The notes: a model not told the origin generated them from the sequence alone. A stretch of DNA of 64,000 bases from Phenylobacterium sp. (GCF_025351295.1 NZ_JANXWD010000048.1:1-64000); one strand, 5' to 3'; counted from the stretch's first letter, positions 35,349 to 44,674 are shown. A program made the numbers and translations.

Positions 35349-35485
35349 CCCTCCACTTCAGGGGAGGGACAGGCTGCGAAGCGGCCAGGGTGGGGAAGTC
35401 ACGCCCAGACTCTGAACTCGAACGCGAGACCCCCACCCCGCCCGGCTTCGCCGAGTCGGCCCTCCCCTAAAGAGGAGGGATAGGA
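35349..35485. repeat. Inverted repeat CCCTCC...GGAGGG (family D)
   Basis: CCCTCCACTTCAGGGGAGGGACAGGC-TGCGAAGCGGCCAGGGTGGGG at the left, CCCCACCCCGCCC-GGCTTCGCC...CCCTCCCCTAAAGAGGAGGG at the right. A close relative is at 52703-52842. It lies between rplS and the LysR gene. Confidence 0.75.
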
Positions 35486-35517
35486 GCCGCACAGGCCGCC
35501 GCCGGCGTGGAACGCGC

Positions 35518-36411
35518 TCACCCGTCCTGGGCGGCGTAGGCGCCCAGTTCCTTGGCCAGGTGATCGAACATCAGCCGCATGCGCGGGCTGCCGCGCAGGG
35601 TCTCATGCATGCAGATCCAGAGGTCGAGCCGAAAACCGAAGGCCTCCGGCATGACCGGCGTCAGTCCGTACCGGCGGCCGATGTGGTTCTGACAGACTCC
35701 GATCCCGAACCCGGCGCGCAGGGTGGCCAGCTGGGCGATGTCGCTGTCGGTGCGGAGCGCGAAGGCGTCGCGGGTGACCGGCCGGCCGATGGCCAGGTCC
35801 TTGACCATCTCGGGGAACTCGCGGTCGAAGCCGATCAGGGTGTGCCCGGTCAGCTCGTCGAAGTCCTTGGGAACGCCGCAGCGCGCCAGGTAGTCCGGGG
35901 TGGCGTGGAAGCCCAGCACGACGTCGCCGACCTTCTTGGCCACCAGGCTGTTCTGGGTGGGCCGCGACATGCGCACGGCGACATCGGCGTCGCGCCGCGT
36001 CAGGTCCTCGTTCTTGTTGGACAGGATCAGCTCTACGTCGACGCCGGGGTGAGCGATGCGGAAGCTGGTGAGGATGGCCGGCAGCACCTCGACGCCGACC
36101 ACCTCGCTGGCGGCGACGCGGACCACCCCGCCCTCGCCGCTGGCCACCCCGCTGGCGTCGCGGCTGGCGGCCTGGGCGGCGGCGGCCATGTCGGCCAGGT
36201 GGGGGCGGAAGGCCAGCGCCAGGTCGGTGGGCTGCAGGCCGCGCGGGCTGCGCAGAAACAGCGGCGCGCCCAGCAGGCGCTCCAGCTGGTCGATGTGCCG
36301 CCCCAGCGTGGGCTGGGTCAGCCGCCGCAGGCGGGCGGCGGCCGAGAAGCTGCCGGCTTGCAGCACGGCGTGCAGGCTTTGCAGCAGATCCCAGTCGGGC
36401 ATTCCAGGCAT
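35518..36411 (-). CDS. LysR-family transcriptional regulator
   Basis: A 297-residue regulator. The N-terminal winged HTH reads LLQSLHAVLQAGSFSAAARLRRLTQPTLGRHIDQLERLLGAPLFLRSPRGLQPTDLALAF. The effector domain follows (VVRVAASEVVGVEVLPAILTSF, DVAVRMSRPTQNSLVAKKVGDVVLGFHATPDYLARCG). It is divergent from the NAD-dependent epimerase-like gene with about 90 bases between, the normal arrangement for LysR control of the neighbour. The inducer is unknown. Confidence 0.92.
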   Translation of the reverse strand: MPGMPDWDLLQSLHAVLQAGSFSAAARLRRLTQPTLGRHIDQLERLLGAPLFLRSPRGLQPTDLALAFRPHLADMAAAAQAASRDASGVASGEGGVVRVAASEVVGVEVLPAILTSFRIAHPGVDVELILSNKNEDLTRRDADVAVRMSRPTQNSLVAKKVGDVVLGFHATPDYLARCGVPKDFDELTGHTLIGFDREFPEMVKDLAIGRPVTRDAFALRTDSDIAQLATLRAGFGIGVCQNHIGRRYGLTPVMPEAFGFRLDLWICMHETLRGSPRMRLMFDHLAKELGAYAAQDG

Positions 36412-36500
36412 ACGCTATTGAATAGCCGTTCTATCATCGAAGGCAATTCCGTTTGACCGGCGGTCGGGCCACATCTGGGGCCTCAGCGATGGAGGTCTCG

Positions 36501-37484
36501 ATGACCCAAGCGAACAAACCCCTGGCCCTGGTGATCGGCGCGACCGGCGGCGTCGGCGGCGCCCTGGCCGAGCGACTGCTGGCCGACGGCTGGCGGGTCC
36601 GGGCCCTGAACCGCGATCCCGCCAAGGCGCGCCAGTCGCAAGCGGTGGCGGGCCGTCCGGCCTACGACTGGGTCAAGGGCGACGCCATGGTGGAGACCGA
36701 GGTTGTCGCCGCCGCCGAGGGCGCGCAGATCGTCGTCCATGGCGTCAACCCGCCCGGCTACAAGAACTGGGCGGGGCTGCAACTGCCGATGCTGGCCAGC
36801 ACCATCGCCGCGGCCAACGCAAGCGGCGCCCGCATCCTGTTCCCCGGCACGGTCTACAACTATGGCCCGGACGCCTTCCCGACCCTGACCGAGGCCTCGC
36901 CCCAGACCCCGATCAGCCGCAAGGGCGCGATCCGGGTGCGGATGGAGCAGGCGTTGCGCGACTCCGGGGCGCGGGTCCTGATCGTCCGCGCCGGCGACTT
37001 CTTCGGCCCCAGGCAGAGCGGCAGCAGTTGGCTCTCCCAGGGCCTGGTCAAGCCCGGCCGTCCTGTCACCGCGGTGGCCTATCCCGGCCCCCTGGAGATC
37101 CCGCACGCCTGGGCCTACCTGCCCGACGTCGCCGAGACCTTCGTGCAACTGCTGGCCACTGAACTGGGCCGCTTCGAAGTGTTCCATATGCAAGGCCAGC
37201 AGGCCACCGGCCACGAATTGGTCGCCGCCCTCGAAACCGCCGCTGGCCGCAGGCTGGCGGTCCGCCGTCTGCCCTGGTTCGCGCTGACCGCCGCAGCGCC
37301 GTTCAACGAGACCCTGCGCGAGATGCAGGAGATGCGCTACCTCTGGACCCGCCCTGTGCTGATGGACAACGCCCGGCTGGTGGCCAAGCTGGGCGCCGAG
37401 CCCCGCACGCCTCTGGCGCAGGCCCTGAAGACGGCGCTGGTGGGGCAGGGGTCCCTGCCCGCCGAAACGCGGCGAGCCGCCTGA
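36501..37484 (+). CDS. NAD(P)-dependent epimerase/reductase-like protein
   Basis: A 327-residue extended short-chain dehydrogenase. LALVIGATGGVGGALAERLLADGWRVRALNRDPAKAR is the Rossmann start (GATGGVG), and AAEGAQIVVHGVNPPGYKNW follows. ARILFPGTVYNYGPDAF places Tyr in the active-site area (YNYG rather than YxxxK). FFGPRQSGSSWLSQGLVKPG and HAWAYLPDVAETFVQLL are typical of NAD-dependent epimerase/dehydratase relatives. The substrate is unknown. ATG 36501 has GGAGG six bases ahead. Divergent to the LysR gene, its likely regulator. Confidence 0.85.
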   Translation: MTQANKPLALVIGATGGVGGALAERLLADGWRVRALNRDPAKARQSQAVAGRPAYDWVKGDAMVETEVVAAAEGAQIVVHGVNPPGYKNWAGLQLPMLASTIAAANASGARILFPGTVYNYGPDAFPTLTEASPQTPISRKGAIRVRMEQALRDSGARVLIVRAGDFFGPRQSGSSWLSQGLVKPGRPVTAVAYPGPLEIPHAWAYLPDVAETFVQLLATELGRFEVFHMQGQQATGHELVAALETAAGRRLAVRRLPWFALTAAAPFNETLREMQEMRYLWTRPVLMDNARLVAKLGAEPRTPLAQALKTALVGQGSLPAETRRAA

Positions 37485-37495
37485 TCCACGTCGTC

Positions 37496-37523
37496 ATCCC
37501 GCGGCTTGTCCGCGGGATGACGA
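37496..37523. repeat. Short palindrome CCCGCGGCTTGTCCGCGGG
   Basis: TCATCCCGCGG-CTTGT-CCGCGGGATGA is a perfect inverted repeat between the epimerase-like gene and leuC. It shares its words with the repeat at 1-75. It may end transcription of the upstream gene. Confidence 0.7.
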
Positions 37524-37616
37524 CGCATGGGTGCGAGGCAAAAATACTTCGATGGCTCAGGAAATGCGGACCTGCAGCACTGGACGACCCAGTATGCGCA
37601 GACCTACATGCGGCCC

Positions 37617-39041
37617 ATGTCCGGCAAGACCCTCTATGACAAGATCTGGGACGCACACGTCGTCGATAGGCAGGACGGCGAGGCGATCCTCTACATCGAC
37701 CTGCACCTGATCCATGAGGTGACCACGCCGCAGGCCTTCGCGGGCCTTCGCGCCAATCGCCGCGCCGTGCGCCGGCCCGATCGCACGCTCGCGGTAGCCG
37801 ACCACAACGTGCCGACCGAGGGTCAGGCCCTGGGCATTGACGCCGTTGCCGACCCGGAGGCGCGCCTGCAACTGCAGACCCTGGCGAAGAACGTCGCCGA
37901 CTACGGGATCGAGTTCTTCCCGATGGGCGATATCAGGAACGGCATCGTCCATGTGGTCGGCCCCGAGCAGGGGCGCACCCAGCCGGGCATGACCATCGTC
38001 TGCGGCGACAGCCACACCTCGACCCACGGCGCGTTCGGCGCCCTGGCCCACGGCATCGGCACCTCCGAGGTCGAGCACGTGCTGGCCACCCAGACGCTGC
38101 GCCAGAAGAAGGCCAAGAACTTCCGCATCCGCATCGAGGGCGAACCCGGCCCCGGGGTCGGCGCCAAGGACTACGCCCTGGCCGTGATCGGCGAGATCGG
38201 CACCGCCGGCGGCACGGGGTCGGTCATCGAGTTCGCCGGCTCGGCCGTGCGCGCGCTGTCGATGGAAGGCCGCATGACGCTCTGCAACCTGACCATCGAG
38301 GGCGGCGCGAAGGCCGGGCTGATCGCGCCGGACGAGACCACTTTCGACTATCTCAGCGGCCGGCCGGCTGCGCCGAAGGGCGGCGCCTGGGAGATGGCGT
38401 TCGCCTGTTGGAAGAGCTTCTTCACCGACCAGGACGCGGTCTTCGACCGGGAACTGGTGCTGGACGCAGCGGCCATCGCGCCCACCGTCACCTGGGGCAC
38501 CAGCCCCGAGGACGTGGTGGCGATCACCGGCAACGTCCCCAGGCCGGAGAGCTTCGACACCGCCGACAAGCGCGCCTCGGCGGTCCGCGCGCTGGAATAC
38601 ATGGGCCTCACCGCCGGCCAGCCGATCACCGAGGCGAAGATCGACATGGTGTTCATCGGCTCCTGCACCAACAGCCGGATCGAGGACCTGCGCTCGGCGG
38701 CCCAGGTGGTGCAGACCGCCTTCCTCAATGGCCGGCTGGTCGCGCCGCACGTGCGCGCCATGGTGGTGCCGGGCTCGGGCCTGGTCCGCGCCCACGCGGA
38801 GGACGAGGGCCTGGACGCCATCTTCAAGGCGGCCGGGTTCGAGTGGCGCGAGCCGGGCTGCTCCATGTGCCTGGCGATGAACCCCGACAAGCTGGGCGAC
38901 GGCGAGCGCTGTGCGTCGACCTCCAACCGCAACTTCGAGGGCCGCCAGGGCCGCGGCGGCCGCACCCACCTGATGAGCCCCGCCATGGCCGCCGCCGCCG
39001 CCATCGCCGGGCATATCGTGGACGTCCGGGAGATGCTGTGA
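37617..39041 (+). CDS. leuC: 3-isopropylmalate dehydratase large subunit
   Basis: A 474-residue 4Fe-4S aconitase-like subunit of leucine synthesis. [14 protein letters not shown] at the start, [55 protein letters not shown] (first cluster Cys), and [32 protein letters not shown] (other cluster Cys) are all present. Frame extends 30 codons upstream without family support, so ATG 37617 is used. It is not directly followed by leuD but by an antitoxin-like gene. Confidence 0.96.
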   Translation: MSGKTLYDKIWDAHVVDRQDGEAILYIDLHLIHEVTTPQAFAGLRANRRAVRRPDRTLAVADHNVPTEGQALGIDAVADPEARLQLQTLAKNVADYGIEFFPMGDIRNGIVHVVGPEQGRTQPGMTIVCGDSHTSTHGAFGALAHGIGTSEVEHVLATQTLRQKKAKNFRIRIEGEPGPGVGAKDYALAVIGEIGTAGGTGSVIEFAGSAVRALSMEGRMTLCNLTIEGGAKAGLIAPDETTFDYLSGRPAAPKGGAWEMAFACWKSFFTDQDAVFDRELVLDAAAIAPTVTWGTSPEDVVAITGNVPRPESFDTADKRASAVRALEYMGLTAGQPITEAKIDMVFIGSCTNSRIEDLRSAAQVVQTAFLNGRLVAPHVRAMVVPGSGLVRAHAEDEGLDAIFKAAGFEWREPGCSMCLAMNPDKLGDGERCASTSNRNFEGRQGRGGRTHLMSPAMAAAAAIAGHIVDVREML

Positions 39042-39078
39042 CCTTGACCAACTTGGTCAAGCTGAGCATTTGCGAGTG

Positions 39079-39360
39079 ATGAAACAGGTCAACCTCTACG
39101 AGGCGAAGACGCACCTGTCGGCGCTGGTGGACCAGGCGGCGGCGGGCGAAGAGTTGGTCATCGCCAAGAATGGCAAGCCGCGGGCGCGACTGCTGGCGCT
39201 GCCGGAAGCGGAGGTGAAGCCGCGTGGGAAGCGCCGGTTCGGGTATTGGGGCCGGAAGTATCCGGACTGGAGACCGCCCGAGGTGTTTCGGGAAACGACG
39301 GGGCAAGGGATCGCCCTTTGGGAGGACGGCCCGGTGTTCCCACCGGATGATCCGGAGTGA
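39079..39360 (+). CDS. Phd/YefM-type antitoxin
   Basis: A 93-residue antitoxin-like protein. KQVNLYEAKTHLSALVDQAAAGEELVIAKNGKPRARLLAL is the Phd/YefM DNA-binding fold (residues 1-43 or so). The C-terminal half, KRRFGYWGRKYPDWRPPEVFRE and beyond, is the variable toxin-binding arm. The ORF's alternative ATG three codons earlier is less likely. Its TGA overlaps the GTG of a broken toxin gene (GTGA). It lies between leuC and the VOC gene, a setting where an addiction pair is not usual. Confidence 0.88.
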   Translation: MKQVNLYEAKTHLSALVDQAAAGEELVIAKNGKPRARLLALPEAEVKPRGKRRFGYWGRKYPDWRPPEVFRETTGQGIALWEDGPVFPPDDPE

Positions 39361-39497
39361 CCAAGGGTCTGCTGATCGACAGCCATGTCCTCATTTGGTT
39401 GGCGCAGGAGCCGCCATCGCTGTCGGCTCACGTTCTGGCTGCGCTTGAAGACAGCGAGGCGCCGCTCTTCGTGAGCACGCGCGCGATCAAGGCCTGA
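39357..39497 (+). pseudogene. Truncated PIN-domain (VapC-like) toxin remnant
   Basis: The reading GLLIDSHVLIWLAQEPPSLS then AHVLAALEDSEAPLFVSTRA and IKA-stop matches the beginning of a PIN toxin: the first acidic residue is in LIDSHVLIWL. The usual 120-130 residues are cut to 46. The normal SIWEIAIKxG region is replaced by STRAIKA followed by TGA, so a deletion has removed the middle and the remaining acidic active-site residues are absent. Start GTG overlaps the antitoxin stop. It is almost certainly inactive. Confidence 0.78.
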
Positions 39498-39518
39498 CCG
39501 TGCTATGGGCCTGACCCG

Positions 39519-40331
39519 ATGATCAAAGGACTTCACCACGTCGCTGTCGCCATGCGCGACTTTGAGGCCGGGATGGACGGCTACCGCCGCCTGCTGGAGA
39601 TCGAGCCCCAGATTGAGGACGCAGGCGGCGCGCGCCGCGCGTGGTTCTGGCTGGACAACATGGGGCTGGAGGTCGTCGCACCCCACGGCGACGGCACCTC
39701 CGGCGACCGCGTGCGGGGCCGCCTCGACGCCGCGGGCGAGGGCCAGTGGCTGGTGGCGCTGACCGCCTCCGACCTCGACGCGGAGACCCGCCTCTGCGAG
39801 CGCCGCGGCCTGGCGATCGCCGAGCGCACCGAGCGCGCCACGATGTTCGAACCCGCCTCCACCGGCGGCATTCAAGTCGCCCTGATGGGTTTCCCGCCCC
39901 TGCCCTCGCAGGCGACGGCCGGTCTCCCCGCTCTCGACCACGTCGTGGTCCGCACAGCCAACGTCGACCGGGCCGTCGCCAACTTCGGCGGCCGGCTCGG
40001 CCTGGACCTGCGGCTGGACCGCACGAACGAGGCGTGGGGCGCGCGCCAGCTGTTCTTCCGCTGCGGCGAGGGCGTGCTGGAGTTCGGCGCCAGCACCAAG
40101 CGGCCGCCATCCGACGAGCCGGACAGCTTCGGCGGCCTGGCCTGGCGGGTCACCGACCCCGACGCGCTCCACGCGCGCCTGGCCACCGATGGCTTCAACG
40201 TCTCGGAGTTGCGAACCGGCCGCAAGCCGGGCACCAAGGTCTTCACGGTCCGCGATGCGCCAAGTGGGACAACCTTGGGCGGCGTCCCCACCCTCATGAT
40301 CCAGCAGACCGCAGCCCTGGAAACCGCCTGA
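39519..40331 (+). CDS. VOC-superfamily (glyoxalase/bleomycin-resistance-like) protein, two-domain
   Basis: A 270-residue protein holding two vicinal-oxygen-chelate modules: [23 protein letters not shown] at the N-terminus and [30 protein letters not shown] at about 140-170. Metal-ligand positions His and Glu are possible (HHVAVA, DHVVV, VLEFGAS). Substrate not identified. Its TGA overlaps the leuD ATG by one base, so the two are translated in tandem. Confidence 0.85.
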   Translation: MIKGLHHVAVAMRDFEAGMDGYRRLLEIEPQIEDAGGARRAWFWLDNMGLEVVAPHGDGTSGDRVRGRLDAAGEGQWLVALTASDLDAETRLCERRGLAIAERTERATMFEPASTGGIQVALMGFPPLPSQATAGLPALDHVVVRTANVDRAVANFGGRLGLDLRLDRTNEAWGARQLFFRCGEGVLEFGASTKRPPSDEPDSFGGLAWRVTDPDALHARLATDGFNVSELRTGRKPGTKVFTVRDAPSGTTLGGVPTLMIQQTAALETA

Positions 40332-40942
40332 TGCAAGCCTTCACCCGCCTGGACGCCAAGTCGGCCCCGCTGCCGCTAGCCAATATCGACACCGACCAGA
40401 TCATCCCCAAGCAGTTCCTGAAGACCGTGGACCGCGCCGGGCTGGCCAAGGGACTGTTCTACGACCTGCGCTTCGACCGGCAGGGGCGCGAGAAGCCCGA
40501 CTTCGTGCTGAACCAGCCGGCCTACAAGGGCGCGGGGGTGCTGATCGCCGGCGATAACTTCGGCTGCGGCTCGTCGCGCGAGCATGCGCCCTGGGCGCTG
40601 ATGGACTTCGGCATCAAGGCGGTGATCTCCACCAGCTTCGCCGACATCTTCTACAACAACTGCTTCCAGAACGGCCTGCTGCCGGTGGTGCTGAAGGCCG
40701 AGCAGGTGGCGCAGCTGATGGACGAGGCGCGGGGCGGCAACCACGTGGTCAGCGTCGACCTGGAGACCCAGACCGTCACCTCGCCGTCGGGCCAGGTGTT
40801 CGCCTTCGAGATCGACCCGCAGCGCAAGGCCAAGATGCTGCAGGGCCTGGACGCCATCGGCGAGACCCTGACGTCCGCCGCCTCGATCGACACCTATGAG
40901 ACGAAGCGGGCCCTGTCGCAGCCCTGGCTGGAGCGCGCATGA
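40331..40942 (+). CDS. leuD: 3-isopropylmalate dehydratase small subunit
   Basis: A 203-residue swivel subunit. [37 protein letters not shown] is the N-terminal block. [43 protein letters not shown] is the signature, and [16 protein letters not shown] follows. ATG 40331 overlaps the previous stop; the longer frame upstream reads antisense-like and is ignored. The stop overlaps the next start by four bases. Confidence 0.96.
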   Translation: MQAFTRLDAKSAPLPLANIDTDQIIPKQFLKTVDRAGLAKGLFYDLRFDRQGREKPDFVLNQPAYKGAGVLIAGDNFGCGSSREHAPWALMDFGIKAVISTSFADIFYNNCFQNGLLPVVLKAEQVAQLMDEARGGNHVVSVDLETQTVTSPSGQVFAFEIDPQRKAKMLQGLDAIGETLTSAASIDTYETKRALSQPWLERA

Positions 40943-41244
40943 CGATCATCATCGCCGGCACGGTGCGCGTGCCGCCTGAGAACCTGCCGGCCTTCCGGCC
41001 GCATCAGGACGCCATGCTGGCCGCCAGCCGGGCCGAGGACGGCTGCCTGACCTATTCCTACGCCGTCGATGTGCAGGACCCGGGCCTGATCCGGGTGTTC
41101 GAGGCCTGGCGCGACCAGGCCGCCATCGACGCCCACTTCAAGGCCCCGCACATGGCGGCGTGGCGCGCCGCCGGGGCCGAGTTCGGGGTTTCGGACCGGA
41201 AGCTCAGCCTGTACGAGGTCGCCTCCGAACGCACTCTAGGCTGA
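40939..41244 (+). CDS. Antibiotic biosynthesis monooxygenase-type (ABM) protein
   Basis: A 101-residue dimeric ferredoxin-like protein. [42 protein letters not shown] and [25 protein letters not shown] are hallmarks of the ABM/YgiN group, which includes quinol monooxygenases and small heme-free oxygenases. No cofactor residue can be assigned. It is coupled to leuD (ATGA overlap) and 10 bases ahead of leuB, yet has no known role in leucine synthesis. Confidence 0.88.
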   Translation: MTIIIAGTVRVPPENLPAFRPHQDAMLAASRAEDGCLTYSYAVDVQDPGLIRVFEAWRDQAAIDAHFKAPHMAAWRAAGAEFGVSDRKLSLYEVASERTLG

Positions 41245-41254
41245 GACCCGACCC

Positions 41255-42307
41255 ATGACCGACCTGCTGCTCCTGCCCGGCGACGGGATCGGGCCGGAAG
41301 TGACCGCCCAGGTGCGCCGGGTGGCCGAGAAACTGACCCCGGACCTAACCCTGGAGGAGCGCCTGTTCGGCGGATGCAGCTACGACCGGTTCGGCACGCC
41401 GCTGGCCGACGAGACCCTGGCCGCCGCCAGGGCTGCCAAGGCCGTGCTGATGGGCGCGGTGGGCGGGCCGCAGTGGGTCGGCGTCGCCCGCGACAAGCGC
41501 CCCGAGGCCGGCCTCCTCAGCCTGCGCGCCGGCATGGGGGTGTTCGCCAACCTGCGGCCGGCGCTCTGTTTCCAGCCGCTCGCCGACGCCTCCAGCCTGA
41601 AGCGCGAGATCGTCGAGGGCCTGGACCTGATGATCGTGCGCGAACTGACCGGCGGCATCTATTTCGGCAGCCCGCGGTTCATCGAGGACCTGCCGGGCGG
41701 CGGCCGGCGCGCCGTCGACACCCAGGTCTATACGACCATGGAGATCGAGCGGGTGGCCCGCGTCGCCTTCGAACTGGCCCGCGGTCGTCGCAACAAGGTG
41801 GCCAGCGCCGAGAAGTCCAACGTGATGGATAGCGGCCTGCTATGGCGCGAGGTGGTGACCGACCTGCACCGGCGCGACTACGCCGACGTCGAGCTGACCC
41901 ACATCCTGGCCGACAACGCCGCCATGCAGATCGTCAAGGCGCCCAAGCAGTTCGACGTCCTGGTCACCGACAACCTGTTCGGCGACATCCTGTCGGACGC
42001 CGCGGCCCAGTTGACCGGCTCGCTGGGCATGTTGCCCTCGGCGGCGCTCGGGGTTGAGGGTGCGCCCGGCCTCTACGAGCCGATCCACGGCTCGGCGCCC
42101 GACATCGCCGGCCAGAACCTGGCCAACCCGCTGGCCGCGATCCTGTCGTTCGAGATGGCCCTGCGCTGGTCCCTCGGCCGCCCCGCCGAGGCCGGCCGGC
42201 TGTTCGCCGCCGTGGAGCGCGCGCTGGAGAACGGCGCCCGCACCCGCGACCTGGGCGGCGCGCTGAGCACGACCCAGATGGGCGACGCGGTGCTGGCGGC
42301 GCTGTAG
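41255..42307 (+). CDS. leuB: 3-isopropylmalate dehydrogenase
   Basis: A 350-residue decarboxylating dehydrogenase, the step after Leu[156 protein letters not shown] and [26 protein letters not shown] are all the expected blocks. It closes the leu cluster. Confidence 0.97.
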   Translation: MTDLLLLPGDGIGPEVTAQVRRVAEKLTPDLTLEERLFGGCSYDRFGTPLADETLAAARAAKAVLMGAVGGPQWVGVARDKRPEAGLLSLRAGMGVFANLRPALCFQPLADASSLKREIVEGLDLMIVRELTGGIYFGSPRFIEDLPGGGRRAVDTQVYTTMEIERVARVAFELARGRRNKVASAEKSNVMDSGLLWREVVTDLHRRDYADVELTHILADNAAMQIVKAPKQFDVLVTDNLFGDILSDAAAQLTGSLGMLPSAALGVEGAPGLYEPIHGSAPDIAGQNLANPLAAILSFEMALRWSLGRPAEAGRLFAAVERALENGARTRDLGGALSTTQMGDAVLAAL

Positions 42308-42312
42308 CGGCA

Positions 42313-43233
42313 TCAGAGCCGCAGCCGCCAGGTCTCGCTGACCGCCGGCTTGCCGAAGTCCTCGTGGATGTGACTCTCCTCCAGCTGAAAGCCCACCGCC
42401 GCATAGATCGCCCGGGCCGCGGTCAGTTCGCCGTGGGTCCAGAGCACCATCTCGCGGTAACCGGCGGACCGCGCGAAGCCGAGGCATTCGTCGACCAGCC
42501 GCCGCCCCAGCCGCTCGCCCCGCGCCGCCGGCTCCAGCAGCAGCAGGCGCAGCCGCGACACCGTCTCGTCCTCCCTGACCAGGAACACGCAGCCCACGCG
42601 GTCGCCGCCGCGCTCGGCGATCCAGCACCGCTCGCGGTCCGGATCGAAGTTGTCCAGGAAGTCGGCGCAGATCCGCGCGGTGACGCTCTCGATCTTCGGG
42701 CCCCAGCCGTATTCGCGGCCGTAGAGCACCGCGTGCCGCGCCGTGACCCACCCCATGTCGCCGGGGCCATGCGGCCGCAGCACGATCGGCAGCCTGGCCG
42801 GGTCGGGTTCGAGCAGGGCCTGGGCGGTGTCCAGCGCCGCGGCCAGCCGCGCCTTGTCCGGGCCTGAGAGCCCGCCCACCAGCGCCTCGACCTGGGCCAC
42901 GGTGCGGGTGTTGAGGGCCGCGAAGAATGCCCGGCCAGCCGGCGTCAGGGCCAGGTTGACGCTGCGCCCGTCCAGCCGCGAGCGGCGGCGCGCCACCAGG
43001 CCGTCGCGCTCCAGCCGCGCCAGCATCCGGCTCAGGTAGCCGCCGTCGAGGTCCAGCGCCGCGCAGATCTCCGAGGGGGTCGCCGCCTCGCCCTGAGCGA
43101 TCTCATAAAGCACCCGGTTCTCCGCCAGGGTGTAGGGGCCGCCCAGATAGGCCCGGTCCAGCACCCCGATGGCGCGCGTGTAGAAGCGGTTGAAACGCCG
43201 CACGGCCGCGACGGTGTCGGTGAGGTCTGCCAT
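42313..43233 (-). CDS. MarR regulator fused to GNAT acetyltransferase
   Basis: A 306-residue two-domain protein. Residues 1-140 are a MarR-type winged helix (YTLAENRVLYEIAQGEAATPSEICAALDLDGGYLSRMLARLERDGLVARRRSRLDGRSVNLALTPAGRAFF). Residues 155-306 are a GNAT acetyltransferase, with LRLLLLEPAARGERLGRRLVDECLGFARSAGYREMVLWTHGELTAARAIYAAVGFQLEE as motif A and B. This fusion family is widespread but its acetyl acceptor is unknown. A palindrome at 43256-43268 lies just upstream and probably is its operator. Confidence 0.9.
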   Translation of the reverse strand: MADLTDTVAAVRRFNRFYTRAIGVLDRAYLGGPYTLAENRVLYEIAQGEAATPSEICAALDLDGGYLSRMLARLERDGLVARRRSRLDGRSVNLALTPAGRAFFAALNTRTVAQVEALVGGLSGPDKARLAAALDTAQALLEPDPARLPIVLRPHGPGDMGWVTARHAVLYGREYGWGPKIESVTARICADFLDNFDPDRERCWIAERGGDRVGCVFLVREDETVSRLRLLLLEPAARGERLGRRLVDECLGFARSAGYREMVLWTHGELTAARAIYAAVGFQLEESHIHEDFGKPAVSETWRLRL

Positions 43234-43255
43234 CGGGGAATGGCGCCGAAGTTAA

Positions 43256-43268
43256 TTGACGGAGTCAA
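43256..43268. promoter_or_regulatory. TTGAC-GGA-GTCAA palindrome upstream of the MarR-GNAT gene
   Basis: Perfect five-base arms around GGA, 22 bases ahead of the MarR-GNAT start, in a short AT-richer stretch (GTTAATTGACGG-AGTCAAGTATTTC). MarR-family operators are often such short inverted repeats. It also contains TTGACT on the minus strand, a possible -35 element. Confidence 0.5.
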
Positions 43269-43374
43269 GTATTTCAGCTGCACAACCGAAAGCTGCGCTG
43301 TCAGGTAGGGTGCCGTTAAGGTCTGGAGGGGAGACTCGACGCCGTGAGCGCCTGCAAGGGAAGGCCGGAGGTCC

Positions 43375-43746
43375 ATGGCGAAGCCCGACGAAAAGCCGAA
43401 GCCGAGCCGTCGCGCCGGCGACGCCGACGTGCTGGCGCTCGCCGAAGGCCTGGTCGCCGCGCTCGGCAAGGCGCCCAGCGTCAGCGACCTGCAGATGCTA
43501 CGCGACGTGGTGGACAGCTATCCGGACGACGGCCAGGACGGCGCGGGCGCCGTGGTGGCCAGCTTCATCGGCCTGCTCAAGGACATGATCGCCTCGAACC
43601 GGTTCGACCGCGAGGCCCTGGCCGTCCACACCCGCTCATGGCGCTTCATGGTCTCGCGCAAGCCCGACGCCAAGGAACGCGCGGCCATTCTCAAGGGCCT
43701 GCGCTCGGTGCGCGACCTCTACGCCGAGGCCAGGGCCGCCGCCTAG
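43375..43746 (+). CDS. Small hypothetical protein
   Basis: A 123-residue, helical, cytosolic protein. A basic N-terminal tail KPDEKPKPSRRAGDADV is followed by amphipathic helices: LALAEGLVAALGKAPSVSDLQMLRDVVDSY, GAVVASFIGLLKDMIASNRFDREALAVHTRSWRFMVSR and KERAAILKGLRSVRDLYAEARAA. GGAGG stands seven bases ahead of the ATG. I do not recognise the family. It precedes the EVE gene. Confidence 0.72.
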   Translation: MAKPDEKPKPSRRAGDADVLALAEGLVAALGKAPSVSDLQMLRDVVDSYPDDGQDGAGAVVASFIGLLKDMIASNRFDREALAVHTRSWRFMVSRKPDAKERAAILKGLRSVRDLYAEARAAA

Positions 43747-43847
43747 GCCACCACCGCCGCCAGCCCCTCGCGGCCCCATTCGCGCAGAGCGGCTGTGCAA
43801 TCCCCCCGCGGTTTGCCATGCTCCGGCCACGCGAACCGGAGGCGGCG

Positions 43848-44255
43848 ATGTCCTATTGGCTGGTGAAGTCGGAGCCCAATAAATACGCCTTCGCCGACCT
43901 GGAGCGCGATGGCCGCACGGTCTGGGACGGCGTACGCAACAACGCCGCGGCCCTGCACCTGAAGGCCATGAAGGTCGGCGACCCGGTGCTCTACTACCAC
44001 TCCCAGGAAGGCTTGGCCGTCGTGGGGATCGCCGAGGTGGTGAAGGAGGCTTTTCCGGACGTCACCGACCCCGCCGGCCGCTTCGTCGCCGTCGAGCTGA
44101 AGCCGGTGCGGGCGCTGAAGCGCGCGGTCACGCTGCAGGAGATGAAGGCCAACCCCGCCCTCTCCGGCCTGGAGATGATCCGCCAGGGCCGCCTCTCCGT
44201 CTCCCCGGTCCGCCCCGAGGAATGGGCGACGATCCTGACGCTGGCCGGCGACTGA
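43848..44255 (+). CDS. EVE-domain protein (PUA-like fold)
   Basis: A 135-residue single-domain EVE protein. SYWLVKSEPNKYAFADLERDGRTVWDGVRNNAAALHLKAMKVGDPVLYYHSQEGLAVVGIAEVVKEAFPD, then PVRALKRAVTLQEMKANPALSGLEMIRQGRLSVSPVRPEEWATIL, is the full family pattern. EVE domains read modified bases in nucleic acid; in this stand-alone form the role is unknown. Start ATG 43848 with GGAGG seven bases upstream. Confidence 0.93.
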   Translation: MSYWLVKSEPNKYAFADLERDGRTVWDGVRNNAAALHLKAMKVGDPVLYYHSQEGLAVVGIAEVVKEAFPDVTDPAGRFVAVELKPVRALKRAVTLQEMKANPALSGLEMIRQGRLSVSPVRPEEWATILTLAGD

Positions 44256-44281
44256 GCCGCTGTCGTGCAGGCGCTGGCCGC

Positions 44282-44674
44282 CTAGAGACAGCGCGCCAGT
44301 TTCGGCCGGACGCCCTGCCGCAGCGTGAATTCGCGGGCGGGCCGCCCGTCGGCGGACGGCAGCCTCAAGATCATCGTCTGGTCCTTCACCTGGCCGCTGT
44401 AGCGGACCGCCGGCGGCGAGGCGGCGTCTTCATCGGCGCGTTGCGGCCCGCCGGTCATGCCCTGGAAGGTCCCCTCGACGGAGAACCGTCCGAACCGGTC
44501 CAGGCGAATCGGCGCCGTCAGCGCACCGGTAGCGCAGTCGGTCTCGAGCCGGGCACCCTTGGCGGTGACGGTCAGGACGGCCCGGTCGCCGCCCCAGACG
44601 CCGGTCAGCCCGCCGCTGTCCGCAGGTGCGGCCAGGGCCGCGGCGGCGGCGAGCAGGATCCAGGGCGACGACAT
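44282..44674 (-). CDS. Predicted exported protein of unknown function
   Basis: A 130-residue protein with a short signal peptide ([19 protein letters not shown]; likely cut after ALA or AAP). The mature chain GLTGVWGGDRAVLTVTAKGARLETDCATGALTAPIRLDRFGRFSVEGTFQGMTGG begins a small beta domain. It ends RQGVRPKLARC. Two Cys (D-C-A-T and final RCL) could pair. I do not recognise the family. Confidence 0.75.
   Translation of the reverse strand: MSSPWILLAAAAALAAPADSGGLTGVWGGDRAVLTVTAKGARLETDCATGALTAPIRLDRFGRFSVEGTFQGMTGGPQRADEDAASPPAVRYSGQVKDQTMILRLPSADGRPAREFTLRQGVRPKLARCL

Noticed and set aside
37527..37616. N-terminal extension of LeuC by 30 residues
   Set aside because: LeuC proteins begin near the [12 protein letters not shown] start; the extension has no family similarity and follows a palindrome.
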